64,000 nt of DNA from Pseudoalteromonas spongiae UST010723-006 (GTDB lineage: Bacteria > Pseudomonadota > Gammaproteobacteria > Enterobacterales > Alteromonadaceae), in NCBI RefSeq assembly GCF_000238255.3, contig NZ_CP011039.1:2901001-2965000 (forward strand), written 5' to 3'. Position numbers and translations under genes: made by a program. Shown piece after piece: positions 8,310 through 18,391 of this stretch. The notes beneath the pieces were generated by a model. That model searched no databases. It worked only from the letters and a program-made list of their open reading frames with translations, and was not told where the DNA came from. The first letter of the stretch is position 1. Each line of letters begins with the position of its first letter.

Positions 8310-10637
8310 ATGTACGATTTGTATGAAATAAAACATTTTTACAGCTCTTTTCTTGGCCGCCTCTTTATCATTATTGTTGCGCTAATTTTTGTTTTAGCAA
8401 CAACGCTTGTCGCTATGCATTATCAAAATCATTTGGCCAAAGTCGATGAGAAAATAAGAGCACACTCAGAATTCATTATGGATTCTTCAGTTACTCAGCT
8501 AGAACAACATTTAGTCGTGTTTACTATGGCTGAAAGATTGCTATCAGAGCTAAAGCAACCATACACTCAGCAAGCGTTGGCACAAATAAACCAAGAAACG
8601 TTCGCCAACTTTCCCCGCTATTTGAATGTAAGTTACTTCCAACTTACTAATAATCAGCAGCTAACGGCGTTACACACAACCCGAAAAACCTCTGCTAAGC
8701 CTGCAACAAATTTATCTGAGCTTGGCATTAAGCAGGTTATTCAAAGTAATAAATTGCTGTTTAGTATTCCGTATTACGAAGCAAACGATGGCTCACTGCG
8801 CATGGCGATTAGCTATTTATCGCAGTTAAGCAATGCTCAACCTCCGCTTTTAATGGTTGCTGAGATAAATTTACACTCACAATATAACCCATGGCGTTAC
8901 AATATTTTAGATAAAGGCATGGAGATATTGGTTACACAAAAACCACGCATTAAAGATCAGTATTGGAGCCTTTACCACACAGCACCAAAGTCACTGCATG
9001 GTGATATTGGTAACGCCTACAACCAACCTATGCCACCTGCATTTGTTGCCTACGTAAATAAAAGCGTTCAAAAAGCCACTGGCCGACCAGTCGATAAGTA
9101 CTTACAAAGTGATGGCGTGTCTATTTACACCAACCGCACTCAAGGTATTGCCAATGTAAGAGTTGGCATTTCCTACAATACGCATTTTAATACTTTTATT
9201 GCGGTTAGAGTACCGTTAATAACCATCTACAACGAAGTAAGCAACTTTGCCAGTTGGATTGGCGCGTTTGGTTTGCTTACTATTGTTGCCACTTTTTTTA
9301 TTACGCGACACTTATACCGACTTGATCTTGGCTACAAAAACAAACTCTATCAACAAGCCAACTTCGACAAACTCACCAAACTAGCGAACCGCTATTTCTT
9401 TGATAACACATTAGTTAATGAACAAATTCATAATCAAGGTCGCTACACCCTTTTGTGTATCGATCTAGACAACTTTAAACATATTAATGACCGATTTGGT
9501 CGCCACACTGGCGACAAAACCTTACAACTGATTGCCGAACGCATATCGCAATCTTGCCCATCAAACGCTTTGCCGGTACGTACCGGCGGCGATGAGTTTT
9601 TTGTTATTTTACAAACAGTTGATCGCAATATAAGTAGCTCGTTAGCACGCAACATTTTAAACGCTATTGAGCAATCAATGATGCTCGATAATTTACAGCT
9701 TTCAATAACCGCAAGTATCGGCATTTACCATGCCGATGAACATATTGATCCACAAACTGCTGAAGTTTATGCTGAAATAGCCATGTTCGAAGCTAAAAAG
9801 CTAAAAAATCGTTACTGTTTTTTTGACAAAGGCTTGGCTGAGCAATTACATCAACGCGTAGATATTGAAACTGAACTAAAGCATGCAATTGAAAATAAAG
9901 AGCTTTATTTAACCTATCAGCCACAAATTTGCTCTGCTCACGGCTCAGTTAAGGGTGCTGAAGTTCTGTTGCGCTGGCACAATAGAAAGCTCGGCTTAAT
10001 TGCACCAGATAAATTTATTCCAATCGCAGAAGAAACAGGGCTAATTGCCGATATCGGGGAGTTTGTTATTCAACAAGCGCTTTACGATTATGCGCAACAT
10101 TTGAAATACACTGAAATCAGTTTATCAATAAATGTATCGGCGTATCAGCTAATGTACACACCGCTATTTGATATTCTTAAGCATCATGTCGAGCATTACC
10201 AAATCTCACCAAATCGCGTGATTTTAGAAGTAACTGAATCTATTTTTATTGAAGATAAAGGCGCGGTGCAGGGCTTGTTTGAAAAACTAATGAGCTATGG
10301 CTTTTTAATTTCACTCGATGATTTTGGTACAGGTTATTCATCACTTTCTCAAATGCGAGACTACCCAATTCACGAGTTAAAAATCGATCGCAGCTTTATC
10401 ACTCATATCCATGAAAAAGATCAAGATGCGGCACTATTGCATCAGATTGTTTCCATTGCCAAATGCCACGATATTGTCACCGTAGCAGAAGGCATTGAAG
10501 TTACAGCCCAACATGAAATAGTGCGCACCTTAGGCATAGACATAGAACAAGGCTATTTGTATGCCAAACCGTTAGAAATCGATGCGCTAAAAGCGTATTT
10601 AGCTGCTAACACGCTAACCCAACAGGCCTGCTGTTAA
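8310..10637 (+). CDS. Membrane-bound GGDEF-EAL cyclic-di-GMP protein with periplasmic sensor
   Basis: 775 residues. A transmembrane helix at about 18-38 and a second near 310-330 enclose a ~270-residue periplasmic sensor region that looks dCache-like. The GGDEF domain has an intact signature (RTGGDEF, residues 426-430) but no RxxD inhibitory site just before it. The EAL domain starts with EVLLRW (about 551) and keeps NVSAYQL, EVTES, DDFGTGYSS, KIDRSF, AEGIE and QGYLYAKP, the residues normally needed for metal binding and phosphodiesterase activity. Both synthesis and breakdown of c-di-GMP are therefore possible; which dominates cannot be read from sequence. The stop codon overlaps that of the convergent neighbour. 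Confidence 0.92.
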   Translation: MYDLYEIKHFYSSFLGRLFIIIVALIFVLATTLVAMHYQNHLAKVDEKIRAHSEFIMDSSVTQLEQHLVVFTMAERLLSELKQPYTQQALAQINQETFANFPRYLNVSYFQLTNNQQLTALHTTRKTSAKPATNLSELGIKQVIQSNKLLFSIPYYEANDGSLRMAISYLSQLSNAQPPLLMVAEINLHSQYNPWRYNILDKGMEILVTQKPRIKDQYWSLYHTAPKSLHGDIGNAYNQPMPPAFVAYVNKSVQKATGRPVDKYLQSDGVSIYTNRTQGIANVRVGISYNTHFNTFIAVRVPLITIYNEVSNFASWIGAFGLLTIVATFFITRHLYRLDLGYKNKLYQQANFDKLTKLANRYFFDNTLVNEQIHNQGRYTLLCIDLDNFKHINDRFGRHTGDKTLQLIAERISQSCPSNALPVRTGGDEFFVILQTVDRNISSSLARNILNAIEQSMMLDNLQLSITASIGIYHADEHIDPQTAEVYAEIAMFEAKKLKNRYCFFDKGLAEQLHQRVDIETELKHAIENKELYLTYQPQICSAHGSVKGAEVLLRWHNRKLGLIAPDKFIPIAEETGLIADIGEFVIQQALYDYAQHLKYTEISLSINVSAYQLMYTPLFDILKHHVEHYQISPNRVILEVTESIFIEDKGAVQGLFEKLMSYGFLISLDDFGTGYSSLSQMRDYPIHELKIDRSFITHIHEKDQDAALLHQIVSIAKCHDIVTVAEGIEVTAQHEIVRTLGIDIEQGYLYAKPLEIDALKAYLAANTLTQQACC

Positions 10638-11122
10638 CGACGCTTTTTCGGCACCCAAGCCCAACGCATTTCGCAATGTATTGGGCTATCACCACTTTCA
10701 TCAGACAGGACTACAGGCACAATTAAGTCCCCTTTCTCATCACTGCTGATTGCTGTGATCACTTGAGATGATAGCTGCGCTGTTGCCGTTATATCACCTT
10801 GCATGCGCTTATTATATTCTAGCGTCATTGATTTCAGTAACGGTAAGTGGCTATCAGGCACATTCATACCAAACACTATGCCCGACGCTGATTCAGCAGC
10901 TAATGCTGCACCAACCGCATGAATACCACCAATATGGTTTTGTACTCGCTTTTTATTTGCAAGTTTAACCACTACTTTGTCATTACTAATCGATAAAACC
11001 CGTAGTTTTGCAGTGCCCGCAAATTTAACCTGACTGGTAAACAACTTAGTCAGTAAAAATTCATGGGTCGACTTTGGCAGTTTATAGATTTTATTAACAA
11101 GCTTGCTTAATTTATTTGCCAT
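10634..11122 (-). CDS. DUF4442 hotdog-fold thioesterase-like protein
   Basis: 162 residues resembling DUF4442 proteins, a branch of the hotdog thioesterase fold: NHIGGIHAVGAALAAESASG forms the central helix region, followed by LPLLKSMTLEYNKRMQGD. The function is not established for the family. An acyl-CoA or acyl-ACP thioesterase role is only inferred from fold. It is convergent with the GGDEF-EAL gene, sharing the four bases TTAA as both stop codons, and stands alone on its strand. Confidence 0.75.
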   Translation of the reverse strand: MANKLSKLVNKIYKLPKSTHEFLLTKLFTSQVKFAGTAKLRVLSISNDKVVVKLANKKRVQNHIGGIHAVGAALAAESASGIVFGMNVPDSHLPLLKSMTLEYNKRMQGDITATAQLSSQVITAISSDEKGDLIVPVVLSDESGDSPIHCEMRWAWVPKKRR

Positions 11123-11264
11123 ACTATTTTTTCAACTCAACTGGTTTGACCACCTAGATTACCGCAACCAAACTCAAACAGCAAAATATCAAATAGCTAA
11201 ATACTATTTCACTGACAATCCAATAAGTTGCATAGTGTGTTTTTAATTTTTTGACGTAAGCATT

Positions 11265-11609
11265 ATGACCCTAGAAACGCTACTTGAACAACTTAAGACT
11301 TCTCCTGAAAGTGTTACTTTTCAACAGGTAATTGCTGTGATTGAGACCACGTACAACTATACAGCACAAACATTTACCAATGGCGAGCTAATAAATAACG
11401 CTGGTGAAAATGCGGGTAGCTGCAAAATTTTCAGCTTTGCAAAGCTTAACAACTTAAATGAAGAGCAAACGCTAAACTGCTTTGGCGATTACTACCGAGT
11501 AGATGTGTTACAACACCCAAGTGGTGACGATCACCAAAATATTCGCAACTTTATAAAAACAGGTTGGGCGGGTGTGAACTTCGCTAAAAGTGCGCTTGAA
11601 GTAAAATAA
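11265..11609 (+). CDS. HopJ type III effector family protein
   Basis: 114 residues matching the HopJ family pattern: a short helical N-terminus, then FTNGELINNAGENAGSCKIF, LNCFGDYYRVDVL and NIRNFIKTGWAGV. Members are common in free-living marine gammaproteobacteria without a type III secretion system. The effector name comes from a Pseudomonas syringae homologue, so the name should not be read as function here. It is a single gene followed by a terminator shared with ssb. Confidence 0.8.
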   Translation: MTLETLLEQLKTSPESVTFQQVIAVIETTYNYTAQTFTNGELINNAGENAGSCKIFSFAKLNNLNEEQTLNCFGDYYRVDVLQHPSGDDHQNIRNFIKTGWAGVNFAKSALEVK

Positions 11610-11615
11610 CCGCAT

Positions 11616-11643
11616 AAAAAAACCAGCAAGCTGCTGGTTTTTT
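11616..11643. terminator. Bidirectional intrinsic terminator between hopJ-like gene and ssb
   Basis: The stem AACCAGCA/TGCTGGTT with loop AGC is flanked by an A run and a T run, between convergent genes. Confidence 0.88.
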
Positions 11644-11661
11644 ATTAACTAATCTTAGTGA

Positions 11662-12336
11662 TTAAAACGGAATATCATCATCAAAATCAATTGGTGGTTC
11701 CATTGGGTTTGATGCGCCGCCTTGTGGTGCATTTTGCTTAGGTGCAAAGCCCCCTGATTGCTGCTGTGGCGCAAAACCACCAGATTGTTGCTGACCACCT
11801 TGCTGCGGTGCAAAACCGCCAGACTGCTGTGCTGGCGCAGATTGCTGCTGAGCAGGTTGCTGGTTAAAGCCACCTTGTTGCTGTTGAGCACCTTGGTTAA
11901 AACCTTGTGATTGTTGTGGTGCAAAACCTGATTGCTGTTGATTCTGCTGTTGGAAACCACCACCAGAATTGCTACCCGCGTTATCACCGCGGCCACCTAG
12001 CATTTGCATTTGACCAGTAAAGCCATCAACCACAATTTCAGTTGTATACTTTTCTTGGCCTTGCTGATCTTGCCACTTACGCGTTTGTAATTTACCTTCA
12101 ACGTAAATTTGCGAACCTTTACGACAATATTCACCAACAACTTCAGCTAACTTGCCAAAAAACACCACACGGTGCCATTCGGTTTTATCGACTAACTGAC
12201 CCGTGTTTTTATCTTTATAACTGTCAGACGTTGCAAGTGTGATATTGGCAACTGCGTTACCGTTTGGCATATATCTCACTTCTGGATCCTGGCCTAAATT
12301 ACCAACTAGGATCACTTTGTTAATACCACGAGCCAT
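11662..12336 (-). CDS. ssb: Single-stranded DNA-binding protein SSB
   Basis: 224 residues. The N-terminal OB fold (about 1-110) begins [21 protein letters not shown] and includes [18 protein letters not shown] long Gln/Gly-rich linker contains tandem copies of a motif like [10 protein letters not shown]. The C-terminal acidic tip DFDDDIPF is the docking site for SSB partner proteins. SSB coats single-stranded DNA in replication, recombination and repair. A strong AAAGGAG lies before the ATG. It is downstream of the MFS gene on the same strand, about 16 bases away, in the familiar ssb-uvrA neighbourhood. Confidence 0.97.
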   Translation of the reverse strand: MARGINKVILVGNLGQDPEVRYMPNGNAVANITLATSDSYKDKNTGQLVDKTEWHRVVFFGKLAEVVGEYCRKGSQIYVEGKLQTRKWQDQQGQEKYTTEIVVDGFTGQMQMLGGRGDNAGSNSGGGFQQQNQQQSGFAPQQSQGFNQGAQQQQGGFNQQPAQQQSAPAQQSGGFAPQQGGQQQSGGFAPQQQSGGFAPKQNAPQGGASNPMEPPIDFDDDIPF

Positions 12337-12352
12337 GGTCTGTCTCCTTTAA

Positions 12353-13741
12353 TTAAACTATACCTGCAACCGCTTTTGCTTGTTGCAAATCGAATTCTGA
12401 TTCTTTTACTTTTAAGTATGTACGATTTTCTTCAAGTACTACTGTTGTTTCTAATACACCCGGTAAATCAGCAAGGTCATTTGCTAACTTTTCGGCTGCT
12501 TTTTCAGGGTCAAAATTTTCTTTCTCCCCTTGTAATTCAGTGAGTAAGCTTATCAGCTTACTTTTTGGTGGTACTTCCATTCCCCACGCTATAGCAAACC
12601 ATATTACCCCAACCAAGGTTGCTGCGGCAAATACTGTCTGAGCATCGCTCACTTGCGCAAAATACCCACCAATAATACCGCCTAAAAACGCGCCTAAAAA
12701 CTGGGTAGAACTAAAAGCGCCCATTGCAGATCCCTTTTGGCCTGCAGGAGAAATGCGCGCAACCAATGCCGGCATTGTGGCTTCTAAAAAGTTAAACGCT
12801 ATAAAATAAATAAGCATGCACACGCCAATAATAAGTGCGCTTGAACCAAACAAACTTAAGCTCATTAAACTTGCGACAATCAGTGCGATTGACACTAAAA
12901 AAGCCATTTTTTCTTTTTGTTTTTTAATCGCAATAATCATCATTGGCACCATAAATACAAACGCCAATAATAAAACCGGAATATAAAGCTTCCAGTGCAT
13001 TTCTGCGGCTAACCCATCTTTAATAAGTTCAGCCGGCAGCGCAACAAACACCGCCGTTAAAGTTAAGTGAAGTAACATCACACCTAAATTTAAACGCACT
13101 AATTGCGGGTGTTTCACTAGGTTTTTTATATCGTTCAAAGAGGCTGATGTATCGCCTTTTGGTGCACGGTTTACCGCGGTTGGTACCACAGTTAACACTA
13201 TAAAAATACCCAACACAGCCAAACATGCCGTCAGCCAAAATATACCACTCACGCCAAACGATGCCGCAATCATTGGGCCTAGCAACATGGCCGCAGCAAA
13301 GCTAAGGCCAATACACATACCAATAACAGCCATCACTTTAGGACGTTGCTCATCACGGCTTAAATCGGCCGCTAGCGCCAATACAGCGGCGGCAATTGCG
13401 CCCATTCCCTGTAATGCACGCCCTAGGGTTACGGTGTAAATTGATTCGGCCATAGCCGCTATCACCGAGCCAATCGCAAACATAATTAAGCCCGCTACAA
13501 TCACCCATTTACGGCCAAATTTATCTGATAACCAGCCCATAGGAATTTGTAAAAGCGCTTGTGTTAAGCCATATGCGCCTATCGCAATACCAATCCATAA
13601 AGGCGAAAACCCTTCTAATTCAGTACCGTAGATTGCAAGCACAGGCATAAGCATAAATAAGCCAAGCATGCGAAATGCAAATACGCATGCAAGCGACACC
13701 GCTGTGCGTTTTTCAAGAGCATTTAATGAAGAAGCTGACAT
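12353..13741 (-). CDS. YajR-like MFS transporter with C-terminal cytoplasmic domain
   Basis: 462 residues with about 12 transmembrane segments. The MFS motif A is clear (GWLSDKFGRK, loop 2-3). The ~70-residue soluble tail (DLADLPGVLETTVVLEENRTYLKVK) corresponds to the ferredoxin-like YAM domain of E. coli YajR, and the sequence is similar to YajR along its length. It is a proton-driven antiporter by family; the substrate is unknown. It sits between uvrA (divergent) and ssb (co-directional), an arrangement seen in other Alteromonadales and Vibrio by my recollection. The start is the ATG at 13741. Confidence 0.88.
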   Translation of the reverse strand: MSASSLNALEKRTAVSLACVFAFRMLGLFMLMPVLAIYGTELEGFSPLWIGIAIGAYGLTQALLQIPMGWLSDKFGRKWVIVAGLIMFAIGSVIAAMAESIYTVTLGRALQGMGAIAAAVLALAADLSRDEQRPKVMAVIGMCIGLSFAAAMLLGPMIAASFGVSGIFWLTACLAVLGIFIVLTVVPTAVNRAPKGDTSASLNDIKNLVKHPQLVRLNLGVMLLHLTLTAVFVALPAELIKDGLAAEMHWKLYIPVLLLAFVFMVPMMIIAIKKQKEKMAFLVSIALIVASLMSLSLFGSSALIIGVCMLIYFIAFNFLEATMPALVARISPAGQKGSAMGAFSSTQFLGAFLGGIIGGYFAQVSDAQTVFAAATLVGVIWFAIAWGMEVPPKSKLISLLTELQGEKENFDPEKAAEKLANDLADLPGVLETTVVLEENRTYLKVKESEFDLQQAKAVAGIV

Positions 13742-14002
13742 TAACGAATTAGCAAATAATGATTAGAAAATTAAGGCGGCAAGTTTACCATAAACCTTAT
13801 TGGTTATTCTAACCCGTATTTGGTTAAAAGTGTTTATCGCTACACCTACTCAACTAATTCCGCTACTTAAGGTGATCCAAGCAGGTAATTTCTGCTTAAA
13901 TAAACTATTACCCATTAAAATTTGCGCCTACCAAGCTCTATTAAATACGCAATTTAGCCTTATAACATGATAAGCCATTTGGGGCATAGGTATAAGTTAG
14001 GG

Positions 14003-14018
14003 CTGTATATTTATACAA
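14003..14018 (+). promoter_or_regulatory. LexA (SOS) box of uvrA
   Basis: CTGTATATTTATACAA matches the gammaproteobacterial LexA consensus CTGT-N8-ACAG at all but the last base. It ends immediately before a TATAAT hexamer, so bound LexA would cover the promoter spacer. Confidence 0.85.
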
Positions 14019-14024
14019 TATAAT
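14019..14024 (+). promoter_or_regulatory. uvrA -10 element
   Basis: A perfect TATAAT 47 bases before the uvrA start codon. The best -35 candidate (TTAGGG at 13997) is weak. The LexA box fills the spacer. Confidence 0.7.
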
Positions 14025-14071
14025 GCAATACTAGGCGCAATATTGCTGTTCGCTAATGCTATAGGATAACA

Positions 14072-16891
14072 ATGGAACATATCGAGGTTCGCGGCGCCCG
14101 CACGCACAACTTAAAAAATATCAACTTAACCATTCCACGCGATAAACTGATTGTTATCACAGGTTTATCTGGCTCAGGAAAATCATCGCTGGCATTTGAT
14201 ACATTATATGCCGAAGGTCAGCGTCGTTATGTTGAGTCACTTTCTGCGTATGCGCGTCAATTTTTATCCTTAATGGAAAAACCAGATGTCGACCATATTG
14301 AAGGTTTATCGCCAGCTATTTCGATAGAACAGAAATCAACATCTCATAACCCACGTTCTACCGTAGGCACTATCACCGAAATTTATGATTACTTAAGGCT
14401 GCTTTTCGCCCGTGTTGGTGAACCGCGATGCCCAACTCATAATTTACCGCTCACCGCACAAACCATTAGTCAAATGGTCGATCAAGTACTTGAGCTGCCA
14501 GAAGGCACAAAAGTAATGTTGCTTGCCCCTGTCGTGAAAGAGCGTAAGGGTGAACATATCAAGTTACTTGAGAACTTAGCAGCACAAGGTTTTATTCGCG
14601 CGCGAATTGATGGTGAAGTATGCGATCTCTCAGATCCGCCAACGCTAGAACTCCATAAAAAACATACAATTGAAGTGGTTGTCGACCGTATCAAGGTAAA
14701 AGATGGCCTACAACTTCGTTTAGCGGAATCGTTCGAACAAGCATTAGAGCTTTCAAATGGCGTGGCACAAATCGCCTACATGGATGAGCCAGAAAAAGAC
14801 GAAATTGTTTTCTCGGCGAATTTTGCTTGTCCGAGTTGTGGTTATGCCATGACTGAACTTGAACCGCGTTTATTCTCATTTAATAACCCTGCGGGTGCCT
14901 GTCAAAGCTGTGATGGTTTAGGGGTACGCCAGTATTTTGATCCAAGCCGTGTGGTACAAAACCCAGAGCTTAGCCTTGCTGGCGGTGCTATTCGCGGTTG
15001 GGATAAACGCAGCTTTTACTATTTTCAAATGCTGCAAGCCGTTGCAAATCATTACGACTTTGATGTTGAAACACCGTTTGAACAACTGCCAGCCGATGCG
15101 CAAAAAGTGGTACTAAATGGTTCGGGCCGTACTAAAATTGAATTTCAATATCGTAACGACCGTGGCGATGTCGTGGTAAGAAATCACGTATTTGAAGGTG
15201 TGCTTAATAATATGGCGCGCCGCTACAAAGAAACTGAATCAAATTCAGTACGTGAAGAGCTAGCCAAATACCAAACGAATCAAGATTGCCCTAGCTGTCA
15301 TGGTTCACGTTTACGTGAAGAAGCACGTAATGTGTTTATTGGCACTACTAATTTACCTCACGTAACGCGCATGAGTATCGGTGAAGCACAGCATTTTTTC
15401 AGCGAGCTAAACTTTAGCGGACAAAAAGCAAAAATCGCCGAGAAAATCTTAAAAGAGATTAGTGATCGCTTATCGTTTTTGGTAAATGTTGGCCTTAATT
15501 ACTTATCACTTGAGCGCAGTGCCGATACGTTATCGGGTGGTGAAGCACAGCGTATTCGCCTTGCCAGCCAAATTGGTGCTGGCCTTGTTGGCGTTATGTA
15601 CGTTTTAGATGAACCCTCAATTGGTTTGCACCAAAGAGATAATGACCGATTACTTGCCACATTAACGCACTTACGTGATTTAGGTAACACTGTAATTGTG
15701 GTTGAACACGATGAAGATGCAATACGTGCTGCGGATCATATTATTGATATTGGCCCAGGCGCAGGGGTGCACGGTGGGCAAGTTATTGCCGAAGGTACCC
15801 GAGACGACATTGTAAACTGTAAGGACTCAATTACCGGACAGTATTTAGCGGGCACCAAAGCAATTGAAATACCTGCGACTCGCCACCAGCCACAAGATAA
15901 ATGGCTGGAGTTAAAAGGCGCAACAGGTAATAACTTAAAAAGTGTCGACCTATCAATTCCATTTGGTTTAATGACCTGTATTACGGGCGTTTCTGGCTCT
16001 GGTAAATCGACCTTAATCAACGACACCCTATTCAAAGTGGCTCATACTGAACTCAATGGCGCAACAACTGCCGAAGCTGCACCCTATAAATCCATTACTG
16101 GTATGGATTTATTCGACAAAGTTATCGATATTGACCAAAGCCCTATTGGACGTACTCCACGTTCAAACCCTGCTACCTACACAGGTATTTTCACTGCCAT
16201 TCGTGAGTTATTTTCAGGCACGCAAGAAGCCCGTTCGCGTGGTTATAAACCAGGACGTTTTAGCTTTAACGTAAAAGGCGGGCGCTGTGAAGCATGTCAG
16301 GGTGACGGTGTAATTAAAGTAGAAATGCACTTTTTACCCGATGTATACGTGCCATGTGATGTGTGTACTGGTAAACGCTACAACCGTGAAACCTTAGAAG
16401 TACTATACAAAGGTAAAAACATTCACCAAGTGCTTGATATGACTGTGGAAGATGCGCGCGAATTTTTTGACAAAATTCCAGCTATTGCACGCAAGTTACA
16501 AACTTTAATGGATGTTGGCTTAAGTTATATTCGTCTAGGCCAAGCGGCAACAACGCTATCTGGCGGTGAGGCGCAACGTGTTAAATTGGCCCGCGAACTA
16601 TCTAAACGCGATACCGGTAAAACGTTATACATTCTGGATGAACCGACGACAGGTTTACACTTTGCTGATATTCAGCAATTACTTGTTGTATTGCATCGCT
16701 TACGTGATCACGGCAATACCATTGTGGTTATCGAGCACAATCTCGATGTGATTAAAACTGCCGACTGGATTGTTGATTTAGGCCCTGAAGGTGGTTCTGG
16801 CGGTGGTGAGATTTTAATTTCAGGTACGCCTGAAGAAGTTGCACAACATCCTGTGTCTCATACTGGTCGCTACTTAAAACAAATGCTATAA
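14072..16891 (+). CDS. uvrA: UvrA, excinuclease ABC subunit A
   Basis: 939 residues, the usual length. Damage-recognition ATPase of nucleotide excision repair that loads UvrB on DNA lesions. Two ABC cassettes: Walker A motifs [10 protein letters not shown] (31-38) and [10 protein letters not shown] (about 643-650), and signatures [12 protein letters not shown] and [12 protein letters not shown]. Zinc-binding cysteine modules are visible (CPSC...CQSC near 253-283; [15 protein letters not shown]...CDVC near 740-765). Expression should rise in the SOS response, given the LexA box in its promoter. Confidence 0.98.
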   Translation: MEHIEVRGARTHNLKNINLTIPRDKLIVITGLSGSGKSSLAFDTLYAEGQRRYVESLSAYARQFLSLMEKPDVDHIEGLSPAISIEQKSTSHNPRSTVGTITEIYDYLRLLFARVGEPRCPTHNLPLTAQTISQMVDQVLELPEGTKVMLLAPVVKERKGEHIKLLENLAAQGFIRARIDGEVCDLSDPPTLELHKKHTIEVVVDRIKVKDGLQLRLAESFEQALELSNGVAQIAYMDEPEKDEIVFSANFACPSCGYAMTELEPRLFSFNNPAGACQSCDGLGVRQYFDPSRVVQNPELSLAGGAIRGWDKRSFYYFQMLQAVANHYDFDVETPFEQLPADAQKVVLNGSGRTKIEFQYRNDRGDVVVRNHVFEGVLNNMARRYKETESNSVREELAKYQTNQDCPSCHGSRLREEARNVFIGTTNLPHVTRMSIGEAQHFFSELNFSGQKAKIAEKILKEISDRLSFLVNVGLNYLSLERSADTLSGGEAQRIRLASQIGAGLVGVMYVLDEPSIGLHQRDNDRLLATLTHLRDLGNTVIVVEHDEDAIRAADHIIDIGPGAGVHGGQVIAEGTRDDIVNCKDSITGQYLAGTKAIEIPATRHQPQDKWLELKGATGNNLKSVDLSIPFGLMTCITGVSGSGKSTLINDTLFKVAHTELNGATTAEAAPYKSITGMDLFDKVIDIDQSPIGRTPRSNPATYTGIFTAIRELFSGTQEARSRGYKPGRFSFNVKGGRCEACQGDGVIKVEMHFLPDVYVPCDVCTGKRYNRETLEVLYKGKNIHQVLDMTVEDAREFFDKIPAIARKLQTLMDVGLSYIRLGQAATTLSGGEAQRVKLARELSKRDTGKTLYILDEPTTGLHFADIQQLLVVLHRLRDHGNTIVVIEHNLDVIKTADWIVDLGPEGGSGGGEILISGTPEEVAQHPVSHTGRYLKQML

Positions 16892-16927
16892 GTTACTCTT
16901 ACTTAATAATAAAAATAAAGCGCCTAA

Positions 16928-17923
16928 ATGGAATTAATTAGTCAAAAACTGCCAAAGTTAACATTAGTAAAATTAAAGCTAGTTAACTTTTGGCAGTCGC
17001 TATCGCTGCCAGAAAAACTCTATAGTTTATCATTTGCCTTGCTTGTGGTTTTTCAAGGCGATTATCAGCTTGCAGCGTTATTGACTTTAGTTGGCCTAAT
17101 TATGGAGTTTTGGCCGAGATTTACCAAGGCTTGGGACACGTTAGCTGGCAAAGCGGTGATTTTACTATTTTATGCAGTCATAACTAACTTTGCTTTAGCC
17201 TCAAGTGCGTCGTTAGTAAATGAAGTAACCGGTGTGTCTGCTACGCACTTTAATTATACCCATAACTTTGCCATTTTAATGGTGCTACCAAGCTGGCTGT
17301 TAGGCATTAGTGTATTTGCCTTATTTATTTACCAACTGTTTGTTCCTTTTTACTTATTTACTATTTTATTGGCAAAACCGTTTGGCATTAAAATTGTGCG
17401 CTTCTTTTCAAAAAGCAATCATCCTTTCTTTTCCAATGCGATGCGCTTTACTGTTTGTTTTACCGTACTGTTCCAGCTGATGTCACTGTGGTTAGGCGAT
17501 CAACAGGAGATTGATAGAATCTTCCAAAGTATTGACCCAAACGTCAGCACCACTGAAAAGGAGCAAGCTAAGTTTAACGAACAGCAGAATAGGTTAACGC
17601 CATCTGATACACCTGAACCAGAAAAGCCAGAGAAAGAAACATTTAGCATTAGCTTTAATGATGATTCGGGCGCCACTGACGAATTAACAATACCGATAAA
17701 CCAAGGCTACGAGTCAGTTATTCATCACCTAGTAGCCATGTTTGCATATCGTCAAGAAGCCGACAAATATTCACGCTGTAGTAAACCAAACAACACTAAA
17801 GCGGTTGAACTAAACGATCATGAGGTGTTACTCATTAGCAAAGATAACAATGCACAGTATGGCTACCAATTTACCGTTACGGCGTGTGATTCACCTGCGA
17901 GCCACTTATTCAAAAATAATTAA
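16928..17923 (+). CDS. Hypothetical membrane protein
   Basis: 331 residues, family not recognised. The first ~190 residues carry about five hydrophobic segments (for example LYSLSFALLVVFQ, AVILLFYAVITNFALA, FAILMVLPSWLLGI, LFVPFYLFTILLA). A charged linker rich in Pro/Glu follows (about 210-245, TPEPEKPEKE), then a ~90-residue soluble C-terminal domain with two Cys (YSRCSKPNN and TACDSP). It begins 36 bases after uvrA and could be cotranscribed with it. Convergent with the thioesterase, sharing a TTAA double stop. Confidence 0.7.
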   Translation: MELISQKLPKLTLVKLKLVNFWQSLSLPEKLYSLSFALLVVFQGDYQLAALLTLVGLIMEFWPRFTKAWDTLAGKAVILLFYAVITNFALASSASLVNEVTGVSATHFNYTHNFAILMVLPSWLLGISVFALFIYQLFVPFYLFTILLAKPFGIKIVRFFSKSNHPFFSNAMRFTVCFTVLFQLMSLWLGDQQEIDRIFQSIDPNVSTTEKEQAKFNEQQNRLTPSDTPEPEKPEKETFSISFNDDSGATDELTIPINQGYESVIHHLVAMFAYRQEADKYSRCSKPNNTKAVELNDHEVLLISKDNNAQYGYQFTVTACDSPASHLFKNN

Positions 17924-18315
17924 CTCGCCTTAAAATGTTCCATTAACTGTGCTTTCTCAGTATCGTTAAGTGCTACCGACGCTTTTTTATCAAAGTTATA
18001 GCGCACCATTGTGGCGTGACCTACCGCACAGAGTTCATTGTGCTGATACACTTCTTGGCAAATTACAAATGACGAATTGCCAATACGGCTAATGCTGGAG
18101 TTTATGGTAATTTCCTGACCATAAAACAGCTCACCTTTAAATTCCACTTCGATTTTAGCGACAATTAGCTTCCACTTATTGCAATCTAAGTCTGGTGTAA
18201 AGAAACGAAAAAAAGGGGTACGCGCTGCTTCAAACCAAACCGGTAGCGCTGTATTATTGATATGTCCTAACGCATCTGTTTCGCTAAAACGCGGCATAAG
18301 TGTTTCACTAAACAT
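17920..18315 (-). CDS. Acyl-CoA thioesterase, 4HBT/YbgC-like hotdog
   Basis: 131 residues with the 4-hydroxybenzoyl-CoA thioesterase signature RFSETDALGHINN near the N-terminus: D14 is the expected catalytic Asp and GHINN the active-site loop. The remainder (VEFKGELFYGQEITINSSISRIGNSSF) follows the hotdog sheet pattern. It hydrolyses acyl-CoA thioesters by family; the chain length preferred is unknown. The gene stands alone between two plus-strand genes. Confidence 0.85.
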   Translation of the reverse strand: MFSETLMPRFSETDALGHINNTALPVWFEAARTPFFRFFTPDLDCNKWKLIVAKIEVEFKGELFYGQEITINSSISRIGNSSFVICQEVYQHNELCAVGHATMVRYNFDKKASVALNDTEKAQLMEHFKAS

Positions 18316-18391
18316 AGTAAATGAGCTTTATAAACTAAATATGTGCTCACTATAGTTATGTTTATTAATAATTAAAATAATAAGGCCAATA

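Larger units (their letters stand above)
13742..14071. promoter_or_regulatory. Divergent intergenic region between MFS gene and uvrA
   Basis: 330 bases without a gene. The right half holds the uvrA promoter and LexA box described separately. In the left half, which must hold the MFS-ssb promoter, I see no clear motif. Confidence 0.6.
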
